From assembly GCA_963759295.1 (NCBI GenBank), contig CAVWYT010000012.1, positions 10,295 through 74,294 on the forward strand: DNA of 64,000 nucleotides, in the 5' to 3' direction. The notes under the pieces are model-generated. The model made no database searches. It saw only the letters and a program-made list of their open reading frames with translations, and was not told the origin of the DNA. Both the position numbers and the translations under genes were made by a program. Source of the DNA: WHSW01 sp963759295. Its GTDB lineage: Bacteria; Actinomycetota; Thermoleophilia; Solirubrobacterales; 70-9. Shown in pieces: positions 43,801 through 51,782 of the stretch (position 1 is the stretch's first letter; each line of letters opens with the position of its first letter).

Positions 43801-44206
43801 GGAGGGTCGCGCCGGCGAGCCAGAGCGAGGTCGTGAGCTGATCGAACGGTCCTTCAGGATCATGCGGGAGACCGAGGACGTGCCCGGTGCCGCGGGCGTG
43901 ACCCTCAATCTCGCCAACCTCGAGCTCGAGGCCGGGAACCACGCGCGAGCGATGTCATTGCTCTCGGAATCTGCGGAGCTGTTTCGCGCGAACTGGTATC
44001 TGCGACCCGTTGCCTGGCCCCTTCTGGTCCTCGCCGAGACCTTGATCGAGGCGGGCGTGAACGGCGATTCGGCCACCCGTGCCCGCGACGCCCTGGCGGA
44101 TGCCCGCAGGCTGTTCACCGAGGCGCGGGATGCGCGGGGCATCGGCTGCCTGGAGCGGGCGGAGGCGCAATTGGAGGCGGCGGCGCCAGGCGTCGGTGTG
44201 CGTTGA
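40856..44206 (+). CDS. SARP-type regulator: BTAD, NB-ARC ATPase and TPR repeats
   Basis: The 1116-residue transcription factor has an OmpR-like winged helix at residues ~5-95 ('IRLLGGFVVFLGGRPVSDGA', 'RVAELLWPDRDSASAANNLH'). A bacterial transcriptional activation domain follows at ~98-245, then an NB-ARC/AAA ATPase at ~280-560 with Walker A 'LTGPGGCGKTRLALEIA', 'ELMLVVDNCEHLIDACAELA' as Walker B and 'RMLETIRQYARERLREA'. TPR-like helical repeats run to the end. It has no C-terminal LuxR helix-turn-helix. SARP/AfsR proteins bind heptamer direct repeats spaced 11 bp apart. Such a pair lies in the next intergenic gap, before the FAD oxidase gene. Confidence 0.9.
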   Translation: MAGYQLEIRLLGGFVVFLGGRPVSDGAWRLRKAKGVVKLLALTPEHRLHRDRVAELLWPDRDSASAANNLHQALHAARRALKTAAADADRWLQLRDEALSLGDGDKPLIDLEAFEAAAERARTTGTADAYREALALYRGELLPEDRYEDWTAGARETVRELRLGLLVELAEVHGASGEGGTAIDVLQKVVAEDPLHEGAQRRLMELFAEGGRRQQALGQFQQLRQTLRRELEADPEPQTRELYQDILAGRFLPAQGARAAAPDRGPAARRQGAAVKRRLHNLPLQLTSFIGRRRELEDVRGALGRTRLLTLTGPGGCGKTRLALEIAEGAVGDFEDGVWVIELASVFDPALVVQETAAVLELLVRSSEHAADVLAGQIGDRELMLVVDNCEHLIDACAELAGSLLRACPNLRILATSREPLRVSGEVTWRVPSLALPAAALAPDPDVLDAYAAVRLFGERASDVVAGFSLDDENAAAVAEICRRLDGMPLAIELAAARIALLSPIQIAERLRESLAVLGDSRTGPTRQQTLTATLQWSHDLLDADERALFRRLAVFAGSFRLDAAETVCTGADIDSGRILQLLGQLVDKSLVGTEEEAGENRYRMLETIRQYARERLREAREEELVEAAQRQWCLTFAEEAEREAQADAGPVYVRLELEHDNLRAALASALEHDPPAALRLAVALWEFWRAQGDFAEGSRWLDDALARNPERSALRARALFAAEAFDVRRGRVDRIVDLGEECVAIYRELGDRSAAAEALHIAGFIQHSGFMRWNRTSPPGSRLEGADGYRSAQRAYEESMAIAAEEDDPTIAAAVHHAQGIEAHCRGDDEAAIRKMRESVELAESVTGENGAGVWVVTIGLPLDRDRHGRLRLYFEETVLLFQHVPAAVAAGYFLCSLSLVARTRQDHELAGTALDDALSRFNASGDRFGAAVALTLMGGLARSTEQFELGRDWLDEALEIRRSLGDRREIALTLCNRALLEGRAGEPERGRELIERSFRIMRETEDVPGAAGVTLNLANLELEAGNHARAMSLLSESAELFRANWYLRPVAWPLLVLAETLIEAGVNGDSATRARDALADARRLFTEARDARGIGCLERAEAQLEAAAPGVGVR

Positions 44207-44212
44207 GTCGCC

Positions 44213-44246
44213 GCTAAGACGACGCTAAGAGCGGCCGGCGTAGGTT
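44213..44246 (+). promoter_or_regulatory. SARP-like operator and promoter
   Basis: GCTAAGA occurs at 44213-44219 and again at 44224-44230, an 11-bp period with a 4-bp spacer. A -10-like TAGGTT at 44241-44246 begins 10 bp after the second heptamer. SARP activators bind heptamers in this geometry in place of a -35 box. The gene just upstream encodes a SARP-type protein and the gene downstream (44279) is the likely target. Confidence 0.6.
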
Positions 44247-44278
44247 GGCGTCATCGAAGCCAACCAAAGGGGATCGAG

Positions 44279-45691
44279 ATGGCAACCGAGGAAATCAGCC
44301 GCACCGCGCTCGGTGAGGCAACCGTCGCAGAGCTCGAGCAGACGCTGGCCGGCGAGCTGATCCGACCGGGCGACGAGGCCTACGACGAGGCCCGCAAGAT
44401 CTGGAACGGCGCCCACGACAAGCGTCCCGCGTTGATCGTGCGCTGCGCCGACACGGCCGATGTCGTGCGGGCGGTCGAGCTCGCTCGCAGCGAGGGCCTG
44501 CTCGTCGCGGTCCGCGGCGGCGGCCACTCGATCCCCGGCTTCTCCACCTGCGATGACGGGATCGTGATCGACCTCACACCGATGAAGGCCGTCGATGTCG
44601 ATCCGGACGCCCGCAGCGCCCGGGCGGGCGGCGGCGTCACCTGGGCGGAGTTCGATGCGGCAACCCAGGCCCACGGACTCGCCACCACCGGAGGACTCGT
44701 CTCGACCACCGGCCTCGGCGGCTTCACGACGGGCGGCGGGGTCGGCTGGCTGATGCGTGCGCACGGGCTGGCCTGCGACAACCTGCTCTCGGCGGAGGTC
44801 GTGACGGCCGACGGTCAGGTCGTGACCGCCAGCGCCGACGAGAACACCGACCTCTACTGGGGCATCCGCGGCGGTGGCGGCAACTTCGGCATCCTGACAT
44901 CGCTCGAGTACCGGCTGCATCCCGTCGGCCCGACGGTGGCCGCGGGACCGATCTTCTATCCGGGCGATCGCGCGGAGGAGGTCCTGCGCTTCTTCCGCGA
45001 CTTCGCCGAGCAGGTCCCGGACCAGCTGTCGCTCCTCGCCAACGTGCTCACCGCGCCCCCCGCCCCATTCCTTCCCGAGGAGTGGCACGGCAAGCGCCTC
45101 GTCGCCCTCATCGGCTGCTACGCGGGCGACGTGGATGCGGGCCTCGAGGCGATGCAGCCGATGCGCGAGCTCGGCGATCCGGTCGCGGACCTGATCGGTG
45201 AGATGCCGTACGTGGAGATGCAGGCCCTGGTCGACGCGCTCTATCCGCGCGGCGCCCGGGCCTACTTCAAGGCGGGTTACCTGTCCGCGCTCGACGACGA
45301 CGCGATCGAGACCTTGGGGCGCTACCACCAGACGGCGGCACCCGCGGCGGAGATCCACATCCACCACTTCGGCGGCGCGGTCGCTCGGGTGAAGGACGAC
45401 GCCACCGCCTACGGCGAGCGCCAGGCGCCATACGTCCTCAACATCATCGCCTTGTCGCACCAACCGGAGGGCTTCGACGAAAACGTCGAGTGGGCGCAGC
45501 GGCTCTATGCCGACATCGAGCCCTCGCTCACCGGCGGGGCCTACATCAACTACCTCTCCGCCGAAGGTGCCGACCGCGTCCGGGCCGCCTACGGGGAGGA
45601 GAAGTTCGCCCGGCTCCAGGCTCTGAAGGACCGGTATGACCCCACGAACCTGTTCCGGCTGAACCAGAACATCCCGCCCAGCGCCGGCTGA
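44279..45691 (+). CDS. FAD-linked oxidoreductase, BBE-like, putative SARP target
   Basis: The 470-residue paralogue of the protein at 30513 has 'LVAVRGGGHSIPGFSTCDDG' (His for covalent FAD), 'TTGGLVSTTGLGGFTTGGG', 'DLYWGIRGGGGNFGILTSLE' and the BBE end 'YDPTNLFRLNQNIPPSAG'. The substrate is unknown. ATG start with AGGGGA about 6 nt upstream. A SARP-like operator sits in its promoter and a bidirectional hairpin follows. Confidence 0.85.
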   Translation: MATEEISRTALGEATVAELEQTLAGELIRPGDEAYDEARKIWNGAHDKRPALIVRCADTADVVRAVELARSEGLLVAVRGGGHSIPGFSTCDDGIVIDLTPMKAVDVDPDARSARAGGGVTWAEFDAATQAHGLATTGGLVSTTGLGGFTTGGGVGWLMRAHGLACDNLLSAEVVTADGQVVTASADENTDLYWGIRGGGGNFGILTSLEYRLHPVGPTVAAGPIFYPGDRAEEVLRFFRDFAEQVPDQLSLLANVLTAPPAPFLPEEWHGKRLVALIGCYAGDVDAGLEAMQPMRELGDPVADLIGEMPYVEMQALVDALYPRGARAYFKAGYLSALDDDAIETLGRYHQTAAPAAEIHIHHFGGAVARVKDDATAYGERQAPYVLNIIALSHQPEGFDENVEWAQRLYADIEPSLTGGAYINYLSAEGADRVRAAYGEEKFARLQALKDRYDPTNLFRLNQNIPPSAG

Positions 45692-45715
45692 GCACCGGCG
45701 AGGCCCAAGCCACCT

Positions 45716-45750
45716 CCCCGGTCCGGCCGACCACGAGACCCGGGCCGGGG
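45716..45750. terminator. Bidirectional hairpin between convergent genes
   Basis: CCCCGGTCCGG at 45716-45726 pairs with CCGGGCCGGGG at 45740-45750 through 11 bp with one G-U pair and a 13-nt loop. It lies between the stop of the plus-strand FAD oxidase and the stop of the minus-strand MFS gene, so it can end both transcripts. Confidence 0.7.
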
Positions 45751-45755
45751 ACTCC

Positions 45756-47447
45756 CTATTCGGTCGTTGAACTGCCGGCTTCGGAAGCCGTCCCGGCCGC
45801 CTGCAGCAGGCGAGAATCGACCAGCTCTTCGGTCAGCTGATGACTTCGCGGATATCCGGTCACCGCGGAGATGAACTGGTCGCGCTCGAGGGCGAACAGC
45901 GTCGTCGGGCTGATTGTGCGAACCGTGGCCGTGCGAGGTACGTCGCGGATCAGCGCGATCTCACCGAACGATTCTCCGCTGTAGTGGCTGTTGCAGCGAA
46001 CCCCATCCCGGAAGATCGCCACCTCGCCCGCGGCGATCATGTAGAAGCGGTCGCCTCGGTCGCCCTGCGTGATCACCTCCACCCCGTCGCCGACCTCGAG
46101 GGCCGTCATGTCATGGCAGAGGCGCTCGAGCGTCGCCACGGGGAGTGGCTGGAAGATCGCGTTGTTACGCAGCAGCGCGTAGCGGCCGTGATCCACCGAG
46201 GCCCCCGTCTCGAACGCGTGCAGCGTCTTCCAGCGCACGGCCGCGAACAGCGGCACGACCGCGGAGGCGGCCAACAGCGCCCCCCTGGTGCCGAGCAGGG
46301 CGACGAGCAGCGGGGCCACGATCGACCCGAGCGCCGCGGCCATCAGCCGCGACGTCTCCTGAAACCCGAACACCCTCGCGAGCACCTCGTCGGATGCGAG
46401 TCGCTGCAGGAAGGTCTTCCCGGCGACCTCGACGAGCGTGTAGCCGACCCCGAAGAGCGCCAGGGCGGCGTACGCGGCGCCGGCGACCGGCCAGCCGGCG
46501 ATCAGGGCGCCCGCGGCGCCGATGACGAGAGCACCGCCGCCGATGCCCAGCGCGAGCTTTCCGCGGTGAAGAAGCACGGCGCACCCGGCGCCCGCGGCCA
46601 GAGCGCCGATTCCCCAGGCCGCGTTCAGATACCCGACGCTGCTCTCCTGGAGGTCGAGGAGGTCGAGCGCCGCGACCACGACGAGCACGTCGATCATGCC
46701 CTCGAAGAAGACCAGGATCGTCAGCGTGGCCACCAGCAGCCGCAGCCCGCGGTCGGCGGTGATCGCCGAGGCGCCCGAAAGCGTCTGCCGGATCACCTGC
46801 GCGGCGGGCACTGCATGGACGTAGGCGGGGCGCACGTCCGGCGTCAGCCGAAGCAGCAGCAACGCGGCGCCCGCGGCGGTTGCGGCAGCGAGTGCGAACA
46901 CGATCGCGGGCCCCTCGAGGGCAAGCAGGACGCCGGCGCCGATTGCACCGGCGAGAAAGCCGCCGTTGTCCATGGCGCTGAGCGCGACGTTCGCGGCGGA
47001 CAGCTCCTGCGGAGTGCGTGCCAGTTGGGGCAGCAGTGCCGACTGCACCGGTAGATAGGCGGCCGTGGCCAGCGCGAACGCGATCGCGGCGCAGAAGACG
47101 ATCGCAGGCGCGCCGTCGGCTGCGGTTACCACGGCAGATGCGGCGAGTACGACCGTGGCGGCCCCGGCGCTCGCGATCAGGACCGCCCTGCGAGAGTGCG
47201 TGTCGCCGACGAGCCCGGCGAACGGCGCCGCGAGCGCTCCGGGCATGAGCCGAAGCACCGCCACCAGCCCGACCCCGGCCGCGCCGCTGATGTCGAACGC
47301 GTAGACGGCGATCGCGATCGCGTACGACCAGGTCGCGAACGACATCGCGGCCCAGGCGAGCTGCGCGCGGCGCAGATCGGGATTCTCGAACACGGCGAGC
47401 GGCGTCTTCAGCGACGCGAGGAACCCGCCGACATCCTTGTCGAGCAC
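45756..47447 (-). CDS. MFS transporter with a C-terminal cyclic-nucleotide-binding domain
   Basis: The 563-residue protein has about twelve membrane spans of the MFS type ('RLMPGALAAPFAGLVGDTHS', 'FLAGAIGAGVLLALEGPAIV', 'RVFGFQETSRLMAAALGSIV'). A cNMP-binding domain at residues ~435-545 has the cassette 'GESFGEIALIRDVPRTATV' including the Glu and Arg that hold the cyclic phosphate. GTG start. The transported substrate is unknown. A CRP-like palindrome lies 27 bp upstream of the start, and a class III cyclase gene lies 1.5 kb away. A second MFS-cNMP protein is at 18727-22011. Confidence 0.85.
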   Translation of the reverse strand: MLDKDVGGFLASLKTPLAVFENPDLRRAQLAWAAMSFATWSYAIAIAVYAFDISGAAGVGLVAVLRLMPGALAAPFAGLVGDTHSRRAVLIASAGAATVVLAASAVVTAADGAPAIVFCAAIAFALATAAYLPVQSALLPQLARTPQELSAANVALSAMDNGGFLAGAIGAGVLLALEGPAIVFALAAATAAGAALLLLRLTPDVRPAYVHAVPAAQVIRQTLSGASAITADRGLRLLVATLTILVFFEGMIDVLVVVAALDLLDLQESSVGYLNAAWGIGALAAGAGCAVLLHRGKLALGIGGGALVIGAAGALIAGWPVAGAAYAALALFGVGYTLVEVAGKTFLQRLASDEVLARVFGFQETSRLMAAALGSIVAPLLVALLGTRGALLAASAVVPLFAAVRWKTLHAFETGASVDHGRYALLRNNAIFQPLPVATLERLCHDMTALEVGDGVEVITQGDRGDRFYMIAAGEVAIFRDGVRCNSHYSGESFGEIALIRDVPRTATVRTISPTTLFALERDQFISAVTGYPRSHQLTEELVDSRLLQAAGTASEAGSSTTE

Positions 47448-47473
47448 CCGCCGACCCTATCCGAAGCCCGCAG

Positions 47474-47489
47474 CGTGAGAACGGTCACA
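47474..47489. promoter_or_regulatory. CRP-like binding site
   Basis: CGTGA-N6-TCACA is the GTGA-N6-TCAC core of CRP/FNR-type sites, with one end base off the ideal TGTGA. It lies 27 bp upstream of the GTG start of the MFS-cNMP gene, in the intergenic region shared with the plus-strand gene at 47736. A CRP homologue is not encoded in this window. Confidence 0.5.
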
Positions 47490-47735
47490 CGCCCGAGCGA
47501 ATCTGGTTAACCCCCGTCAATCACGCTAGACTCGCCTGGCTTTCCTATTGGGGCTTCCACCACTGCCGCCCTATTGAGCCGATTGTTCCACGGACGGAAG
47601 CACGAACCGGCCTCGCTACGCCGGACCATGCGCCTAGAAAGGAATCAGGATGACCCCGAACTCGCCCGCCGTCGCCGCGGCGCCTACCGCGCCGCCGGTG
47701 CGCTTTGCGAGGCCGAGCTCCGCAGGGGGGCGCCG

Positions 47736-48930
47736 GTGAAGCGGGTCCTCACCCTCGCAGGTTGCGCGGCCGCGCTGCTAGGCCTCCCATCAACTGCGGC
47801 AAGCGCCACGACCGACGGGACCTGGTCCTACGAGCCGGCTCCGAGCGCCACCGCGCCGGACGTCGTCTTCGCGTCGTATCAGTCCGGGTTCCCGGCCTCC
47901 TCGTCGGCGAGATTCACTCCCGACCCCCCGCTCACGTGGAGCGGCCTGACCGAGCTGAGCGCGATCTACGACCTGACGGTCGGGGATTGCTACGGCGGCT
48001 CGTTGCGCTGGTCAGTGAACTTCGACGTCAACGGCACGCCGACGAACCCGAGCGACGACCCGTCCATCTTCGTCTACTACGGGACCCCGCCGCAGTTCGG
48101 CACCGGAGGGGTCGGCGGTTGCGACGATTCATCGACTCCTCCAAATCCCCAGAGCGGCGTCAACCTGCTCGCGCTCGGCGACCGACGCTTCGACACCCGG
48201 CAGCTGAATGGCGACTCCGCCTTCCACACATACGAGGAGACCCGTGACGCTCGTCGGCGCCACCCCGATCACCGCCGCCTCACTGGTCTTGGACTCGGGC
48301 CGGCTTGGTGACCAGGTCGGCGAGCTGACCAGCGCCACGGTGAACGAGAACGCGTTCAGCCCGGCGCCGTTCACCCCAGCGTCGCTGCCGCCTCCGGTGC
48401 TGCACGAGAGCGCGAACCTCTACCCGCAAACCGGCGAGGTGCTGGTCAAGCAAGTGGGCGCCGAAGGGTTTCAGCCGCTGACCGAGCCCGAGCAGGTTTC
48501 GCTGGGCGCCGTCATCGACGCAAGCGGCGGTCACGTCGACGTCGCCACGGCCCGAAACGAGTCCGGCGTCGTGCAGAGCGCCGAGTTCTGGGCGGGGGTG
48601 TTCAAGGTGACGCAGACGAACGGCGAGAAGGTGCTCACCGACCTGAAGCTGGTCGGCTCCGGCTCGGCGAGCGGACGTCCGGGCCAGGCTCTGAAGCGGC
48701 GGGGCCGCAATCGTCTCTGGGGCCGGGGGCACTGCAAGTGCCGCTCGGGGGGCCGTCACAGCGCGGGGACCGCTCGCGGGACCTGGTGGCTGACCGAGGA
48801 GTTGCCGAAGGGGACCCTGACCAAGGTCAAGAGGGGCAGCGTCAAGGTGCGGGACTTCGGGACGCACAAGAACGTGGTGGTGAAGGCGGGCCAGAGGTAC
48901 CTGGCGCGTGCCAACCCACGGTCGCGCTGA
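47736..48930 (+). pseudogene. Secreted FecR-like surface protein, one frameshift
   Basis: From GTG 47736 (AGGGGGG just upstream) the product has a signal peptide ('RVLTLAGCAAALLGLPSTAA') and a β-rich region with Cys ('DLTVGDCYGGSLRWSVNFDV'). Near 48240 the frame changes: 'SAFHTYEE' continues as 'LVGATPITAASLVLDSGRLG'. The C-terminal part has 'GTWWLTEELPKGTLTKVKRG' and 'NVVVKAGQRYLARANPRSR', the end of a FecR-like domain. The 1195-nt length fits a single 1-nt indel, either real or a sequencing error. The end overlaps the cyclase gene start by 23 nt. Confidence 0.65.
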
Positions 48931-50764
48931 GCGGCGCGGGCGGCTGAGCGCCGTCCGCCTGTCGCGCATCCGCGGGCGGCTTCGTTGGCAGCTCGCGGCC
49001 GTCGCGGTGATCTCGGCGGCGCTCGGGATCACCGCCTGGGCGCTCGACGCCTTCGACGGGCAGGAGCTCAACACGATCGACACCCGGTTCGCGATCCGCG
49101 GCGCGGAGCCGGCGCCTGACGACATCGTCGTCGTCGGGATCAACGCGTCGACGCTTCGCCATCCGGGGCTGAGCAGGTGGCCGATCTCGCGCCAGTTCCA
49201 CGCCGACGCGATCGACGCGCTGAGCCGAGACGGCGCCGCGGTGATCGCCTACGACATCCAGTTCACCGAGCCGAGCGGTGACCCGGCGGCCGACAACGCC
49301 CTGATCAGGGCGGTTGGCCGCGCCGGCGGCGTCGTCCTCTCGACGACCGAGGTTGGGCCGAACGGATCGACCAACGTCTTCGGCGGCGACCGGGTCGTGC
49401 GCTCCCTCGGTGCGGAGGCCGCGAGCACGGTGCTGCCGGGCGAGTCCGACGGGGTGATCCGCAAGGTCCCCTACGAGGATCGGGGCCTGGCGAGCTTCGC
49501 CGCCGCAACGGTGGCGCAGTGGCGCGGGCGGCCCGTCGACGCGAGCTCGTTCGAGCAGGGATCCGCCTGGATCGACTTCCGCGGCCCGCCCGGGACGATC
49601 GAGTCGATTCCCTTCTGGCGGGTCGCGACCGGCCGGTTCGCCCCGGGGACCTTCCGCGACAAGGTGGTCGTCGTCGGTACCACGGCGCCGTCGCTTCAGG
49701 ACCTGCACTCGACCTCGGTCACGGGCGATGCGCTGATGTCGGGACCCGAGATCCAGGCGAACGCGATCTCGAGCATCGATCGCGGCAACCCGCTCTCGAG
49801 CTCACCCGACGCGCTGACGATCGCGCTCATCATCCTGCTCGCGGCGCTGCCGGCGATCGCCAGTGCCCTCACATCTCCCGCGCGCGGGATGCTGATCGCG
49901 CTGGCTGTGGCGCTCGTCTATCTCGTCGCGCTCCAGCTCGCCTTCGGCGTGGGCCTGATCCTGCCCGCGGTCTATCCGCTCGGGACGCTCGCCGTCGCGA
50001 CGACGGGCGCCCTGGCGGTGCAGTACCTCGCGACCGCCTTCGAGCGCCGGCGCGTGCACGACCTCTTTGCCCGCTTCGTCCCGGAACGGGTCGTCGACCA
50101 GGTGCTCGCGCGGACCGATGACGACCTGCGGCTCGGCGGCGTCCGGATCGAGGGGACGATCCTGTTCAGCGACATCCGCGGCTTCACGAGCTTCTCGGAG
50201 AGCCAACCCGCCGAGCAAGTGATCGAGATCCTCAACCGCTACCTGTCCGCGATGAGCGATGCGATCCTCGACCAGGGGGGCACGATCACGACCTACATCG
50301 GCGACGGGATCATGGCGCTGTTCGGAGCGCCCCTGCCCGAGCCCGATCACGCCGACCGCGCCGTGGCCGCCGCGCGGGAGATGCTCGAGGAGAAGCTCCC
50401 CTCCTTCAACGCCTGGCTGCGCGAGCAGGGTCTGGAGGAGTTCAGCATGGGGATCGGCCTCAACACCGGTCCGGTGATGGCCGGCAACGTCGGCTCGGAC
50501 CGGCGGCTCGAGTACACGGCGATCGGCGACACCGTCAACACCGCCTCCCGGCTCGAGTCGATGACCAAAGATTCCGGCCATCAGGTCTTCATCGCCGACT
50601 CGACGCGTGAGGCGCTGCGCGAGCCCGATGTGCCGCTCGTCTTCGTCGACGAGGTCCCCGTGCGCGGCAGGCGCGCCACGGTCAGGGTCTGGTCACTGCC
50701 CCAGGCCGATGAGGACGGCGGTGCCCGCTCGGCCTCTCAAACCCGATTGCGGGAGCTGATGTAG
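48908..50764 (+). CDS. CHASE2-containing class III nucleotide cyclase
   Basis: The 618-residue protein has an N-terminal membrane helix ('LAAVAVISAALGITAWALDA') and a CHASE2 sensor domain outside the membrane (~45-290; 'VVVGINASTLRHPGLSRWPI', 'VIAYDIQFTEPSGDPAADN'). Three membrane helices follow (~295-380), then a cytoplasmic class III cyclase domain (~415-600). Metal-binding Asp are in 'TILFSDIRGFTSFSE' and 'YIGDGIMALFGAP', and 'YTAIGDTVNTASRLE' is the transition-state region. The Lys that normally precedes IGD and selects adenine is Thr ('TTYIGD'), so the nucleotide used is uncertain. The GTG start overlaps the preceding gene. Confidence 0.85.
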   Translation: MPTHGRAERRGRLSAVRLSRIRGRLRWQLAAVAVISAALGITAWALDAFDGQELNTIDTRFAIRGAEPAPDDIVVVGINASTLRHPGLSRWPISRQFHADAIDALSRDGAAVIAYDIQFTEPSGDPAADNALIRAVGRAGGVVLSTTEVGPNGSTNVFGGDRVVRSLGAEAASTVLPGESDGVIRKVPYEDRGLASFAAATVAQWRGRPVDASSFEQGSAWIDFRGPPGTIESIPFWRVATGRFAPGTFRDKVVVVGTTAPSLQDLHSTSVTGDALMSGPEIQANAISSIDRGNPLSSSPDALTIALIILLAALPAIASALTSPARGMLIALAVALVYLVALQLAFGVGLILPAVYPLGTLAVATTGALAVQYLATAFERRRVHDLFARFVPERVVDQVLARTDDDLRLGGVRIEGTILFSDIRGFTSFSESQPAEQVIEILNRYLSAMSDAILDQGGTITTYIGDGIMALFGAPLPEPDHADRAVAAAREMLEEKLPSFNAWLREQGLEEFSMGIGLNTGPVMAGNVGSDRRLEYTAIGDTVNTASRLESMTKDSGHQVFIADSTREALREPDVPLVFVDEVPVRGRRATVRVWSLPQADEDGGARSASQTRLRELM

Positions 50765-50782
50765 CCGCTAGGGCTTGACTCA

Positions 50783-51058
50783 ATGACGCTACACGGCGAC
50801 GGCGATTGGGTTGGAGTCCGCGAGCTTCACGACCGGCTGAGCGAGTACCTCGACCGCGTCGAGCGCGGATCCGACGTCGTCGTCACCCGGCGAGGTCGGC
50901 CGATCGCCCGCCTGTCCTCGGTCAAAGGCGGTGACGCGCTCGAGGAGCTCGTCCGACGCGGGCTGGTAACGCCACCGGCAGCACCCCGGCGGGCGAAGCG
51001 ACCGCGGGTGAAGGCGCGAGGCTCGGTCTCCGAGCTCGTCGTCGAGCAACGGCGCTGA
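50783..51058 (+). CDS. Phd/YefM-like antitoxin, apparently without a toxin
   Basis: The 91-residue protein has 'VGVRELHDRLSEYLDRVERG' and 'DVVVTRRGRPIARLSSV', the N-terminal DNA-binding and dimerisation fold of Phd/YefM antitoxins. A basic C-terminal tail ends 'SVSELVVEQRR'. The usual PIN or RelE toxin is absent: the next gene is a DUF427 protein. It may act as a stand-alone regulator or be a relic. It starts 18 nt after the cyclase stop. Confidence 0.75.
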   Translation: MTLHGDGDWVGVRELHDRLSEYLDRVERGSDVVVTRRGRPIARLSSVKGGDALEELVRRGLVTPPAAPRRAKRPRVKARGSVSELVVEQRR

Positions 51059-51076
51059 ATGCAAGGATCTGAGAGC

Positions 51077-51562
51077 ATGGCTGCGGAGAACGGGCGCCCC
51101 TTCGAGTCGGTCTGGGACTACCCGCGCCCGCCGCGGATCGAGCCGCTGAACCGGCGGGTGCGTATCGAGCTCGGGGGCGAGGTGATCGCGGAGTCCGACC
51201 GCGCGGTGCGCGTTCTGGAGACGGCCGGCGCGCCGACCGTCTATCTGCCGCGCGAGGACGTGCGGACCGACAGGCTGCGTCCGGCGAAGGGAACGACCGA
51301 ATGCGAGTGGAAGGGCACCGCGTCCTACTTCGACGCGATCGTCGGGCAGAAGGTCCGCCCGCGCGCGGCCTGGAGCTATCCGAAGCCGAAGCCGGCCTTC
51401 GAGGCGCTGCGCGACTGGATCGCCTTCTATGCGGGCCGGGTGGACGCCGCCTATCTCGACGACGAGCGCGTCGAGCCGCAGCCCGGCGGCTTCTACGGCG
51501 GCTGGGTCACCGCCGAGATCCAGGGCCCGATCAAGGGCGAGCCGGGCAGCGAGGCCTGGTAG
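51077..51562 (+). CDS. DUF427 domain protein
   Basis: The 161-residue protein contains 'RRVRIELGGEVIAESDRAVR', 'TVYLPREDVRTDRLRPAKGT', 'GTASYFDAIVG' and 'WSYPKPKPAFEALRDWIAFY', a single DUF427 β-barrel domain. The function of the family is not established. I chose ATG 51077 with AAGGA upstream; ATG 51059 is also possible and would add six residues. Confidence 0.8.
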   Translation: MAAENGRPFESVWDYPRPPRIEPLNRRVRIELGGEVIAESDRAVRVLETAGAPTVYLPREDVRTDRLRPAKGTTECEWKGTASYFDAIVGQKVRPRAAWSYPKPKPAFEALRDWIAFYAGRVDAAYLDDERVEPQPGGFYGGWVTAEIQGPIKGEPGSEAW

Positions 51563-51590
51563 GCGCGCCGACCAGTCTGAGCTGCGCCCC

Positions 51591-51782
51591 CTATTTCGAG
51601 ACTCGACCGGAGACCCGGGCCGGAGCGCGCCGACGACGGAGTTCGCCACCCGGTCTCCGCCACGAATCGAGCAACAGTCGTATGTAGACCACGGCGGCGC
51701 CGAGGCCAAGCGCGCCGGGCAGAAGGGCCTCCTCGAACGGAATGCCGAGCAGGTGGGCGACTGGCGGCTCGACGGGCACCAC
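51591..51782 (-). CDS. Small membrane protein downstream of the selenium-binding protein gene
   Basis: The ~63-residue ORF begins at a GTG that overlaps the TAG of the upstream gene (TAGTG). It contains one likely membrane helix ('ALLPGALGLGAAVVYIRLLL') and an Arg-rich tail. The stop-start overlap supports coupled translation, but there is no recognisable homology. Confidence 0.4.
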   Translation of the reverse strand: MVPVEPPVAHLLGIPFEEALLPGALGLGAAVVYIRLLLDSWRRPGGELRRRRAPARVSGRVSK

